In this document: one piece after another, positions 25,528 to 35,100 of the stretch
Layout of the letters: the number at the start of each line of letters is the position of its first letter
Position numbering within the stretch: the stretch's first letter is position 1
DNA from: Candidatus Hodarchaeota archaeon
Lineage (GTDB): Archaea > Asgardarchaeota > Heimdallarchaeia > Hodarchaeales > Hodarchaeaceae
Direction of reading: 5' to 3'
Assembly (NCBI GenBank): GCA_016839815.1
Contig: JAEOTM010000173.1
Coordinates: 1 to 42,227, forward strand
DNA length: 42,227 bases
The notes under the pieces: generated by a model
What the model saw: only the letters and a program-made list of their open reading frames with translations
Told to the model about the DNA's origin: nothing
Database searches by the model: none
Made by a program: the position numbers and the translations under genes

Positions 25528-26331
25528 TCATGCTCCTGCAATAAAGTTATCTAAAAACATCATAATCATGAATCCTAAGATAACTCCAAAAGTCGCTGCT
25601 CGTTCGTGTCCCTTTCTATGACTTTCTGGAATAATTTCATCGGAAACCACGAAGATCATCGCTCCTGCAGCAAATGCCATCCCGAAACCTAACATTACTA
25701 GTGCTATACTAACTGCAGCAACTCCAATTAAACCTCCGATAGGTTCAACTAATCCCGTTACAGTGGTAATTGTTAGAGTATCCTTTTTACTGTATCCTTC
25801 ACGAAGAAGAGGTAATGCAACGGCGGTTCCCTCGGGAATATTCTGTAACCCAATTGCTAAAGCAATGATTATACCTGTTGAAATATCACCTGAAGCTGAG
25901 TGAGCAGCTGACCCAAAAGCAACCCCAACGGCTAAACCTTCGGGAAAATTATGAATAGTAATCGCAATGATAAATAACCAAGTAGCAGCAAGGCGTTTAG
26001 AAATTGAACTTGAACCTTCTGGTCCCGATATAAAGTGCTGATGAGGAGCCCATCTATCGATCAGATGAATTATGAGGGCACCACTACCAAAACCTAGCAT
26101 CACAATTATTACAGGTTCTAATCCCCAATCTGTGATAATAGGTTCCATTTCCAACGCAGGTACAAGTAGACTAAACGCTGATGCAGCAAGCATGACTCCT
26201 GCAGCAAACCCTAACATAATATCCAGACTCCGTTCAGAAAAATCTCGTCCAAGTAGAACAGGGATTGCCCCAATAGAGGTAGATAGTCCTGCAAGAAGCG
26301 AAGCAAATATGCCTAAGATTATAATTTCCAT
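25528..26331 (-). CDS. ZIP-family divalent metal transporter
   Basis: 267 aa, ATG start with GGAG upstream. Eight hydrophobic segments span almost the full length, as in ZIP proteins. The metal-site motifs are present: HNFPEG at 127-132 in helix four and QNIPEG at 163-168 in helix five. A cytosolic loop between helices three and four (RWAPHQHFISGPEG) contains histidines. It should import zinc, iron or manganese across the cytoplasmic membrane, most like the ZupT/GufA branch. It is divergent from the longin-like gene at 26476; a near-palindrome in between may be a metal-responsive operator. Confidence 0.92.
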   Translation of the reverse strand: MEIIILGIFASLLAGLSTSIGAIPVLLGRDFSERSLDIMLGFAAGVMLAASAFSLLVPALEMEPIITDWGLEPVIIVMLGFGSGALIIHLIDRWAPHQHFISGPEGSSSISKRLAATWLFIIAITIHNFPEGLAVGVAFGSAAHSASGDISTGIIIALAIGLQNIPEGTAVALPLLREGYSKKDTLTITTVTGLVEPIGGLIGVAAVSIALVMLGFGMAFAAGAMIFVVSDEIIPESHRKGHERAATFGVILGFMIMMFLDNFIAGA

Positions 26332-26377
26332 ATCTTTGTCTCCATTTTTGATTTTTCAGAAAAAACTTGGGTTATCA

Positions 26378-26393
26378 CTTGTTAATTAGCAAG
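26378..26393. promoter_or_regulatory. near-palindrome in the ZIP promoter
   Basis: CTTGTTAATTAGCAAG is palindromic except for one base pair. On the minus strand a TATA-like CAATATTATTC lies just upstream (near 26394-26404), so the element would cover the start of ZIP transcription, where a repressor would act. A metal regulator is an attractive guess without direct support. Confidence 0.35.
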
Positions 26394-26475
26394 AATAATA
26401 TTGGTTTTCTTACGTTAATAGTAAGTTTTATCCTGCTCGTACTTTCTTTGATGACAATTAAACGTATAGTCTAGA

Positions 26476-27603
26476 ATGGAAATGCTTTTGAAAGTGGATG
26501 TAAAAATAAGAAGTGTCAGTTACACTGGAGTCACCTTAATGCGTATCCGAGAAAATTGGGCATTGTTTGTAGAAGGCACAGAGGTTAAATGGACTTTTGG
26601 AGAACCGAGTTCCGAGTTTCTAGAAATTGTTTCGAATTTTCTGATGGGCTTGGGGAACTTAGGGAAAGAATTATTCGGTGAAGGAATTGCAAGCATTCAA
26701 TTTGATATCCCTCAACATGTGGGGATTAAATCGTCTGAAATATTCATCGTATCACTAGAAGATCAATTCTTCTTAATTATTAGTGATCCAGCAGTTACTC
26801 TTCTACTAATTAATGCAGAAGGCGGGATACCGGATGAGATCAAGGTAATTATGAAAGCGGTACTTGTTGGTCAGGCTTCAATCCTTTACGCAAATGCGGT
26901 TTCGGGTGAAATCGATGATGAAACAAAAGAAAGCATCGATACACATTTCCAAAATATTCTCTTGGATATTAATGAGAAATATCTGCAAGGTGACCTTATC
27001 AATACAATCGTTGGACAATTTGGTAGTAATTTTAGCATCCTTACCTTTGAAGAGTGTCTCATGCTTCACTATTATTTGAGAAAGCATGCTGAGAAAACAC
27101 AAGTAGCAAAGCCTGCAGGTTGGGCAATGATTGCCAATCTGGAAGGTTGGGAAGTACCTTTAGCCTACAACTTAACAAAAGAGGGAATATGGGCTGGATT
27201 TTTTAGTGCAATTATTGGGTTTATTCATTCCTTATTTGAATCGAAACCTCGATCGATTACATTTGGATCCACAGCAATTCATAAGCTCAGATTTGTCTAT
27301 GGTAAGAAATATTACTTCATGGCTATTGATACAAGTTTTGTTTCAGATTTACTCCTGCAAAAACGATTTCAAAATGAGTTATTCAACACAAGTTATGCTA
27401 TCTTGAAAGATATGTCGATAGGAATTAAATCACTTATTATCGAAGAAATTTTAGCTTATAATGAAAGTAAGTTGAGTGAGCTCTCAGTAGAAACACTCCT
27501 TGACACATATATTGGCGAAGATGAATCACTTGAATTAAGTCAAGATGAGCGAGTGATTCGCATTTGGGGGAAGCTTCTTCTTAGTTTCCAAAAACCAGAG
27601 TAA
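26476..27603 (+). CDS. protein with two longin/roadblock-like modules
   Basis: 375 aa, ATG start. No transmembrane helix or catalytic motif is seen. Two parts follow the same pattern. Residues ~29-140: LFVEGTEVKWTFGEP, helix SEFLEIVSNFLMGLGNLGKELFG, strand IASIQFDI, then SSEIFIVSLEDQFFLIISD, and a helix after GGIPDEIKV. Residues ~217-320: AMIANLEGWEVPLAYNL, helix FFSAIIGFIHSLFES, strand RSITFGS, then LRFVYGKKYYFMAIDTS, and helix FQNELFNTSYAILKD. This strand/helix order matches a longin/roadblock-type fold. A helical linker (~140-210) and C-terminal tail (to SLELSQDERVIRIWG) complete it. In Asgard archaea such proteins are proposed partners of small GTPases. The fold is inferred by eye. Confidence 0.6.
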   Translation: MEMLLKVDVKIRSVSYTGVTLMRIRENWALFVEGTEVKWTFGEPSSEFLEIVSNFLMGLGNLGKELFGEGIASIQFDIPQHVGIKSSEIFIVSLEDQFFLIISDPAVTLLLINAEGGIPDEIKVIMKAVLVGQASILYANAVSGEIDDETKESIDTHFQNILLDINEKYLQGDLINTIVGQFGSNFSILTFEECLMLHYYLRKHAEKTQVAKPAGWAMIANLEGWEVPLAYNLTKEGIWAGFFSAIIGFIHSLFESKPRSITFGSTAIHKLRFVYGKKYYFMAIDTSFVSDLLLQKRFQNELFNTSYAILKDMSIGIKSLIIEEILAYNESKLSELSVETLLDTYIGEDESLELSQDERVIRIWGKLLLSFQKPE

Positions 27604-27727
27604 GTTTCTTACTTCTAAATCTTCAGCGATCCTTTAACGTCACTCACTATCAGCTTAGGCTAGAAACATACTTAATCTTAACAGTATGGCCTATGCAGTA
27701 ATGACTATCTTCAGGATGGTTTAAGCA

Positions 27728-28525
27728 ATGACTGTACTGGATCTTTTCAAACTAACTGATAAAAAAGCACTAGTTACTGGAGGGGCGAAGGGGATCGGAC
27801 GAAAAATCAATGAAGGATTATTAGAAGCAGGAGTTGAAACTCTCATATTTTGTGGACGTGGAAGACATGGTTCACTAGAGGACGAAGAAAAACGGCTGAA
27901 AGAGCAGTGGCCTTCCCGTGATATTAGAGGTATCAAATGTGATATCAACCAGGAGTCTGAAATCCACTCACTAATAGAACAGATTAAAGATATTCAGAGT
28001 CTAGAGATTTTAGTAAATAATGCAGGTGTTACATGGGCAGTTCCTACTTTGGATCAAACAATGAAGTCATGGAAAAGAGCAATTGATACAAACTTAACTG
28101 GTACATTCTTTATGTGTAAAAATATTATTCAAGAGTTAATGCTTTCTAATGAAAATGGTGGAAGTATCATAAATATTGCTTCAATACTAGCTCTCAAGGG
28201 ATTTGCCGAAACCCCCCAAATTGGTTACTCCGCGAGTAAAAGTGCACTCCTAGGATTAACAAGACAATTAGCTATTGAATTTGCTATTTATGGAATTCGT
28301 GCCAATGTTGTGTGTCCTGGCTTTATTGAGGGGGATTCGATGGCTGAAATCTTCACGAACGAAGGAAGTCCGATTAGAGAGACTCTCATTGATATGGTAC
28401 CTCTTCGCCGGTTCGCAAGTAGCAATGATATAAAAGGTATCGTAACGTTTCTTGCCTCAGACGCCTCCGCGTATATTACAGGCCAAACAATTCCTTTAGG
28501 TGGCGGAGTTACTGTAAGTTTGTGA
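27728..28525 (+). CDS. short-chain dehydrogenase/reductase (SDR)
   Basis: 265 aa, ATG start. The Rossmann nucleotide motif is TGGAKGIG (residues 17-24), with NNAG at 97-100, catalytic Asn122, Ser152 (IASIL), Tyr167 and Lys171 (YSASK), and the C-terminal PLGGGVTVSL typical of classical SDRs. Basic residues after the second strand (CGRGRHGS) suggest NADP(H). FabG, gluconate 5-dehydrogenase and 3-hydroxyacyl-CoA dehydrogenases share this layout, so the substrate cannot be fixed. It lies 19 bp upstream of two 2-hydroxyacyl-CoA dehydratase-type genes, so it may oxidise or reduce a hydroxyacyl-CoA of that pathway. Confidence 0.92.
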   Translation: MTVLDLFKLTDKKALVTGGAKGIGRKINEGLLEAGVETLIFCGRGRHGSLEDEEKRLKEQWPSRDIRGIKCDINQESEIHSLIEQIKDIQSLEILVNNAGVTWAVPTLDQTMKSWKRAIDTNLTGTFFMCKNIIQELMLSNENGGSIINIASILALKGFAETPQIGYSASKSALLGLTRQLAIEFAIYGIRANVVCPGFIEGDSMAEIFTNEGSPIRETLIDMVPLRRFASSNDIKGIVTFLASDASAYITGQTIPLGGGVTVSL

Positions 28526-28544
28526 TTTTTGGGAAAAAAGTAAG

Positions 28545-29675
28545 ATGTGGTTCGATTTAAATAGTAATTTCCTCTCTCAATCCTTACTTTATTATTTAGA
28601 CAATTATTATGAGGCATTAAGAGAGTTAAAAGCGTATGAATCTCCACTGATTGGTTATTTTACAAATAAGACACCTGTTGAATTACTGGATGCAATGAAT
28701 TTACAGCCAGTACGGATATTTGCGTTTAGAAGTTCAAAATCGCAGCAGGGAGCCTATGAAAGATATATTCAAACATTCGCTTGTTCATGGTTGAGAGATA
28801 TTCTTGATAATGGATTGGTTGATGGTTATTCTGATTTAAATTGTGTTCTTTTTTCTACTGGTACCTGTGATAGTCTACAGAACGTTTCTGATATCTGGCA
28901 AAAGGTTTTTCCTTCTCAATTGACCTGTAATTTGACTTTTCCTATCAGAAATGATAGTGCTGCGAGCAAATATCTCGAAAATGGATTCAAACAGCTAATA
29001 TCCTTCTTTCAAGCACAATTTGACTGTCCAACTAGTATGGACTTAAAAACCAGTATCCAGAAATTTAATCAGAAACGAGATTTACTCAATAAATATGCAC
29101 TCTTAGTTTCCACTGGTCAGCTTCGTTATTCTTCTTTTGCCAAAATTTTGTATTTTGGAGATATTTTGCACGTAGATGATTTTCTACAGATTTTTATCCC
29201 TGTATTTGAGTCACTGAACACTGGAAATCAATCATCCAGTGAAGAAAAACTACCTCGACTACTCGTCTCTGGTGGTATGTGGGATAATTTGAATTTGTTT
29301 GGCATACCAGAATTTAATGGATTGGTTGCGGATGACCTATCTTTTGGGTATCGTAATTTCTGTTATACCCTTCCTGAATCTGATTCATTAGAAACTTATT
29401 CTAAAGCTCAGATTTCTCGATTACCTGAACCTACTGTGTATGATGAGGGTCAAAGACTCAAGAGTTTAAGTAAACAAATAAGCACACATAATGTAGATGG
29501 GGTTGTTTTATTAACAATGAAATTTTGTGATCCTGATGCATTTGAACTTGTACCAATTCGGAAATACTTAGATTCAATAGATGTTCCCTATTTAAATTTA
29601 GAAACAAGTCCTGATTTGTCTAATATAGGGCAGCTTCAAACTCGTTTAGCAGCCTTTACAGAGTTATTATTATAG
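28545..29675 (+). CDS. 2-hydroxyacyl-CoA dehydratase / benzoyl-CoA reductase family subunit (divergent)
   Basis: 376 aa, ATG start. Three cysteines sit where the family binds a [4Fe-4S] cluster: Cys80 (FACSWLRDIL), Cys108 (STGTCDSL) and Cys328 (MKFCDPDA). Other family-like parts are PVELLDAMNLQPVRI near the N-terminus, LLVSGGMWD before the second Rossmann-like half, and QLQTRLAAFTELL at the end. The usual E-x-D motif near the C-terminus is degenerate here (LETSPDLSN). It probably forms a heterodimer with the product of the next gene, 14 bp downstream. Family enzymes remove water from 2-hydroxyacyl-CoA or reduce aromatic acyl-CoA after one-electron activation by an ATP-driven activase. No activase gene is in this window. 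Confidence 0.88.
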   Translation: MWFDLNSNFLSQSLLYYLDNYYEALRELKAYESPLIGYFTNKTPVELLDAMNLQPVRIFAFRSSKSQQGAYERYIQTFACSWLRDILDNGLVDGYSDLNCVLFSTGTCDSLQNVSDIWQKVFPSQLTCNLTFPIRNDSAASKYLENGFKQLISFFQAQFDCPTSMDLKTSIQKFNQKRDLLNKYALLVSTGQLRYSSFAKILYFGDILHVDDFLQIFIPVFESLNTGNQSSSEEKLPRLLVSGGMWDNLNLFGIPEFNGLVADDLSFGYRNFCYTLPESDSLETYSKAQISRLPEPTVYDEGQRLKSLSKQISTHNVDGVVLLTMKFCDPDAFELVPIRKYLDSIDVPYLNLETSPDLSNIGQLQTRLAAFTELLL

Positions 29676-29689
29676 GTGAAAACTAAAAT

Positions 29690-30955
29690 ATGAACGCAGT
29701 TGAAAAACCACGTGTTTACAGACGTCTAGCAAGTACTCAAAGCGTGAAGAATAGTCAAGCCATGTATTATTTTCAGAGTAAAAATCCATATCTTCATGAC
29801 GAGGGGAAGAAAATTGCTTGGATTACTTCTGGAGGACCAGTGGAATTTTTAGTAGCTATGGATATTGTACCACTTTATCCAGAGCAATATGGAGCAATTG
29901 CGGGAGCAGCTAAAGATAGCACTCGGTTAAGTCAAGTAGCAGAGTCTCATGGATATAGTCAAGATATTTGTGCATATGCCCGAACTTCTTTTGGGAGTAT
30001 TTTATCTCCAGATAGTCCTACTCCTCTTTCTGAAATAGATGGAGTTGGCGGATTGGCAAAACCAGATATGTTAATTTGTGGAAATAACATTTGTGGAACA
30101 GTTCTAAAGTGGTACGAAGATTTAGCACGTATCTATGATATACCATTATTTATTTTTGATACTCCTCCATTAACAGACAACGAAATTCCTTCTTATTATA
30201 TCGAGTATTTAACTACTCAAATAAATGAATATATCTCCTTTTTGGAACAACAAATGAACAAGAAAATGGATATGGAAGTTCTAACAGAGGTATTTCAGAA
30301 TTCTAAGGAAAGTATCGAGCTATGGACAAAGATATTAGACTTAGGCCAGGCAATCCCTGCACCATTAAACTGTGCAGATCGTTTTCTTCTCATGGCGCCT
30401 GTAGTATCCCAAAGAGGAACAGCTGAAACGGTTTCACTATATCAGGAAGTATTCCACGAAGTTCAGACACGAGTGGATAATCAAGAAGGGGCAATCACTG
30501 TTCCTGAGCGTTATCGTTTACTATGGGATAATATTCCAATCTGGTTCAATCTATATGATTTCTATAATACTCTTGCTCAGAAAGGGGTAGTATTTCCAGT
30601 AGATACGTACACAAATGCATGGTCTCAGAATTTTCAAGAATCAGGGGATCTTCTAAAAGATGCTGCAGTCATGTACTCCAATATTTACCTGAACAAGACT
30701 TTGCAACATAAGATTGATTTAATCAGCAAGCTAACAAAAAAATATCGGTGTGATGGAATTCTATATCATTCAATGCGATCCTGTAAGCGATATTCATTAG
30801 GTCAACCCATTACAAGAGTTGAAGTTACTGAAAAGACAAAGATTCCAGGAACATTAATTGAAGGAGATATGAATGATTCCCGTGCATATTCGGAAGGACA
30901 GGTAATGACTCGAATTGATGCACTTTTAGAATTAATTGATACACAAAGAAGTTGA
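29690..30955 (+). CDS. 2-hydroxyacyl-CoA dehydratase / benzoyl-CoA reductase family subunit
   Basis: 421 aa, ATG start behind GGTGA. Candidate cluster cysteines are Cys94 (SQDICAYARTS), Cys130/Cys135 (LICGNNICGT) and Cys365 (MRSCKRYS). SGGPVEFLVAMDIVPLYPEQ near the N-terminus and LIEGDMNDSRAYSEGQVMTR near the C-terminus are well-conserved family segments, so this is the better preserved of the two subunits. Length fits HgdA/BcrB-like proteins. Together with the upstream SDR and subunit gene it forms a tight three-gene operon. The reaction is a reductive dehydration or aromatic ring reduction of a CoA thioester; which one cannot be told. Oxygen sensitivity, and so an anaerobic host, follows from family knowledge. 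Confidence 0.9.
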   Translation: MNAVEKPRVYRRLASTQSVKNSQAMYYFQSKNPYLHDEGKKIAWITSGGPVEFLVAMDIVPLYPEQYGAIAGAAKDSTRLSQVAESHGYSQDICAYARTSFGSILSPDSPTPLSEIDGVGGLAKPDMLICGNNICGTVLKWYEDLARIYDIPLFIFDTPPLTDNEIPSYYIEYLTTQINEYISFLEQQMNKKMDMEVLTEVFQNSKESIELWTKILDLGQAIPAPLNCADRFLLMAPVVSQRGTAETVSLYQEVFHEVQTRVDNQEGAITVPERYRLLWDNIPIWFNLYDFYNTLAQKGVVFPVDTYTNAWSQNFQESGDLLKDAAVMYSNIYLNKTLQHKIDLISKLTKKYRCDGILYHSMRSCKRYSLGQPITRVEVTEKTKIPGTLIEGDMNDSRAYSEGQVMTRIDALLELIDTQRS

Positions 30956-31061
30956 GTAAAACTATCCTTTCAAAGGTACCAACATTCATCAAATTTATAA
31001 ACAGTGATTCATTTAATTATGAATAACCGAGGTTTAAAATCGACTTCACTGGTGTAAATGA

Positions 31062-31538
31062 TTGATTCAGATTTCCGAATTAGATCCAATTTTATATCGT
31101 CAACAGATTAAACATAAATATTCTGATTATGTCTGGAATGCATATTTACATTCTGAAACTATTAAGAAATTACTTGATCAAGAACTCTTTGGCTCACTAA
31201 ACTCTGTTGTTCAATTATTCTTACAATATGTTATTAAAGAATGGGCCTGTCCTAACTGTATTCAGACAATCTTACCATTTATGACCAATTGCTACAAGGA
31301 TCTTCCCAGGAAGGGGGATATTGTATATGTATACTCGAAAGAACTCATAAGTAAGTTTCCTGTCCTTGCCTGTCCTCATTGTGAAACTCAAATTGTGGTA
31401 ATTGCTATCGATGAATATAGTGATCTCTTTGAGTTTCGATATCAGGAAATTGAAGGTAGGATTTATGATCTGTCTAACAACAGAGTATTAGCAAATTCAG
31501 AAATTAACGAATTCGGATTGATAAAACGGTCCCGCTGA
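31062..31538 (+). CDS. small putative zinc-binding protein (CxxC...CxxC)
   Basis: 158 aa. The start is TTG at 31062, directly after an in-frame TGA, with no early in-frame ATG, so TTG is the likely start. Two cysteine pairs, Cys63/Cys66 (WACPNC) and Cys104/Cys107 (ACPHC), about 38 residues apart, look like a zinc ribbon or rubredoxin-like knuckle. The N-terminal 60 residues are helical and charged (SDYVWNAYLHSETIKKLLDQ). No enzyme motif is seen. A TATA-like aaatttataaac lies near 30991-31002. Its TGA ends 1 bp from the TAA of the convergent GTPase gene. Function is unknown. Confidence 0.7.
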   Translation: MIQISELDPILYRQQIKHKYSDYVWNAYLHSETIKKLLDQELFGSLNSVVQLFLQYVIKEWACPNCIQTILPFMTNCYKDLPRKGDIVYVYSKELISKFPVLACPHCETQIVVIAIDEYSDLFEFRYQEIEGRIYDLSNNRVLANSEINEFGLIKRSR

Positions 31539-31539
31539 G

Positions 31540-32112
31540 TTAAGTTCTTACAAATTTAAGGTCTTTGTTTAAGATTTTTTTACCTAATGAGATAAAAGCT
31601 TCGTTAACATTCTCCCCTGTTTTTGCAGATGTCGTAAAATGGTCAATTTCCCCCAAATACTGCTGGAATCTAGGAATAATTTGTCCAGCGATATACGTTT
31701 CAGCTTCTAATGCTGTAATAGTATTTTCACCAAGTAGATCTGACTTATTACCTAAAATATTTATTTTAACAGAAGGAGTAGCCATATGCTGAGTAAGTTC
31801 TTGAACCCAGGCACGAAGATTATGTAGGGAATTACGATCTGTGACATCATAAACTAACAATGCACCAGCAGTATGGCGATAGTAGAGTGCACGAATTTGG
31901 TTAAAAGTTGGTTGCCCTGCTAAATCCCATATTTGAAAACGAATGGATTTTTCTGTATTGTTGAAAGGGATATTCACTTGAGTAGACGCGAAGTCGGCAC
32001 CAAGGGTAGGTAAATAATCTCCTGGAACCCCTTTTCCCATATAGCGGTTTCTAAGCGAGGTTTTACCGACTTGACCATCACCGAGAAGACAAATTTTTGC
32101 GAAAACCGCCAT
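31540..32112 (-). CDS. Rab/Ras-like small GTPase
   Basis: 190 aa from the ATG at 32112; a TTG at 32127 is less likely because the ATG gives the usual short N-terminus before the P-loop. All G boxes are present: G1 GDGQVGKT (11-18), G2 Thr36 in PTLGADF, G3 DLAGQ (63-67), G4 NKSD (122-125), G5 TSAK (161-164). Rab-type stretches are clear: RFQIWDLAGQ, IRALYYRHTAGALLVYDVTD, and LGADF for the Rab IGVDF. Gln67 is the catalytic glutamine. There is no C-terminal Cys, so no prenylation; membrane contact must come from partners. It follows the receptor-like gene at 32140 by 27 bp on the same strand and is probably co-transcribed, so the receptor tail is the prime candidate regulator or effector. Confidence 0.96.
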   Translation of the reverse strand: MAVFAKICLLGDGQVGKTSLRNRYMGKGVPGDYLPTLGADFASTQVNIPFNNTEKSIRFQIWDLAGQPTFNQIRALYYRHTAGALLVYDVTDRNSLHNLRAWVQELTQHMATPSVKINILGNKSDLLGENTITALEAETYIAGQIIPRFQQYLGEIDHFTTSAKTGENVNEAFISLGKKILNKDLKFVRT

Positions 32113-32139
32113 ATAATATCCACACAAAGATTCAAGTAT

Positions 32140-35100
32140 TCATCTTTCATCTTCGGGTACTAGAATTTTAACTTTCTCATCAATACCTTCCCAGAAAAGT
32201 TCATACTCAAGTTCGATTGGAATACGTGTAAACTTGCTGATCATGGCTTTTGCATTAGTATAGATAGTTACACCTGTAAATCTTTGAGAAGTCTGAGTAA
32301 TATACTCATCACAAAGTTTCAATAGAGATTTCACCTTCTTTGTTGTTGAGTGTCTGCTGAACGTGGTGACAATGAGTATTTTGAGTGCATTGAGAGCTAC
32401 TCGCGAGATGGGTGATTTATCTTCTCCCTTAGTTAAAAGTTGGTCAAAATATCTTACTTTCTGGAGATCAATTTTGAAAGGTTTTAACAAATCAATGGGT
32501 AAGTAGTGTCGAATTATACGCAACACTTGAGGGCTCATTATAGCCTCATCAACAATACCCAAATCGTCAAGTTTCAAATTTTGTTCTAAATCTTGTATTA
32601 TTTTGATGAAAGTAGTTCTGAGGAATTCAGAGGGGATTTCTCGCAAGAAAACGAATACTCGGTATGTTTCAGAACCCAGAATTAGAATTTGAACTTCATT
32701 TTGCTCTATCAGACTAACTTTTACATCACCAGCTTGTTGTGGAGACCGATAATCCTGATTTGAATAAACTTGATTCATAAAATCTGATTGAAAAGATTCT
32801 AGGAAAGAATCAATTCCTACTGAGAGACCACTTAAAGCCCCGTTCATCGAATCATCACCCTGATATATAACATTTGTCGTGGTTAATATTGGAACTCCCG
32901 CTGAGGACGAAACAAGGATTGTATAGGTGTTTGTCAAGAAGGAAAGTTTTTCTTGCAGTGTTTCTTTATAGGTTCTGACTTTTTGACGTCTTTTTCTTAC
33001 AGATATTGTTAAAGAACCAACAAAGGCAAGAATAATGATTAATCCTAAACTAGCTAATGCTAAGGTCTCATAGGGTATTCCAAGCTGATTCTTTCCAATA
33101 ATAAAGGTGGATCCCGTTTCTGGTCCATTAAATGTGGAAGAAGACCTATTATCAAAAGCATTAATTTCCCAAAATAGTGTACCAGATACTTTTATAGAGA
33201 TAGTTGTCACAAAATGGCTCCCGTTGTATTGCATCAGCACATTTTCTGCTTCCTGATTAATTTGACCTCCTTTTCCCGCTTCGAAGGTATAGTACAGAGT
33301 AACGTTATCAACTCCAGATCCCCAGTCTGTAATGTTGGCCCAAAATAAAAATTCTGTGCTATTTAGCGATGTATAACCTACTCCATGAAATTCTGGCTGC
33401 CATTGATCATCTATGTAAATATTTTCATACATAAGATTCGCTGCTTGATAATATCCGTAAAATACACCAAGATCAACTAGGGTTAAAGAAATTGAATATT
33501 CATGAAGAAATTCAACCTCAAAGACGAATGAATGATTATCTCCTTCTCGTATCATTAAACTGTCTGATACCACTGAAGTGCTTGTTGTAAGATCAGTAAT
33601 AGCTATAGTAACGTTAGTACATTCATCAAAAAAAGAGTCATTCACTGAAGCCCAGATTTTAACTGTTCCAGGATCAGATTGTAAATAATCAGTTCCATAA
33701 GAGTTTAAATCAAACGTTGCTGGAGTAAAATCACTCAGTTCAATATATGTATAAGTACTCGTTACATTATTTGACCATTCATCTATCACAATCATTCGAT
33801 ATCGTAAAGTGGTATTTGGTAGGAGATTGACCTTGAAAGAATAGATCTCATTTTCCCATTTCATCATTGTTGAGAAATTTGACCAACCTGCCCCTCCCTG
33901 CACGTCGTATTCAAGGACAACATGAGAAATCTCTCCAAATGTGTCTTGAGCAATTGTCCAAAAAGTAACTTCAGATGTGATATGATCTCTTTGGGTTTCG
34001 TTAAGACTTGGATATACAACAAAGATAGGTGCTGTGGTATCTATAATTTTATAAAGCTGCAACCCAGTTGATGCGATATTTCCAGCATTATCAAAGACTG
34101 TGATATTATAAGTAATAGCGTCTCGAGGCTCTCTATTAACAATTTTGTAGCAAAAATAGTTACCTGTTCCATTCCATTCCATATTAGCTGTTAGTTCATG
34201 AATATAAGCCCAGTTAAGAATAACTGATGAATTATCGACTAGTAATCCGCTTCCATTGAATCCTTCCATAACATCTGCCCAGATAATTATTGTACCATTT
34301 TGGAATTCCAGTACTCCATATTCAGTAATATCAGGAGGAGTAAAATCCTGAATTACAATAGTTTTACTTGTTTGCCCTTGATTTCCAGCAATATCAGAAA
34401 CCCAAACCATGATTGTTATTTCTTCTTGGTATGGATAAGAAAAAGAGAAATTATATGTAGAAAAGGGGTAAAATGAAGGGTCATAGGTCATTTCTCTCGT
34501 GATTGTACCCATTGATGAACTGATATTAAGGTAGAAACTACTGTTGACAAAGATTTGAGATCCATAAGGGTCAATAGCTCGAGCGAACAGATCTACTTGT
34601 CCATCATTTGTGGTGGAATTGACAAGCGTTAATGTGATCTCAGGAGGCATTGAATCAGAAAGATTGAGACTTTTTGCTGAGTCAAGAGGAGTTTGAAGAG
34701 TGTTATTTGCGGAATCAAACGCAGTTCCATAATACCATACGTCCTGTTCCTGATAAGGAAAATTTGGGTACCGATACATGAAGAAAGTATCATTGATCGG
34801 TGTCATAGAAAAATTCATCCATTCTACTGCGAAATAATCACCAGTGAATAGGATAAACGTAGAAGTATCATTATTTGGCCAGTCAGTGACACGTGTATAG
34901 AAATCTAAGGTTCCATTTCCATATTCATTAGCCCAAAAAAAGATATCTGGAATCGCATTATCATTTATGTGAAATGGGCCTCTTTTACTACTGTAAATCA
35001 TATTATCTTCTAGATCTAGTGCTTTGATCCAATAATAAATTGAATCGTTATAATTAAATGTGAACTCGTAACTAAAGGTGATCTCTCCTATTTGAGTAAT

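Noticed and set aside
31540..31560. C-terminal prenylation motif on the GTPase
   Set aside because: The protein ends LKFVRT with no cysteine near the C-terminus.
32098..32127. Longer GTPase start at TTG 32127
   Set aside because: The ATG at 32112 gives the standard short leader before the P-loop; the added residues have no support.
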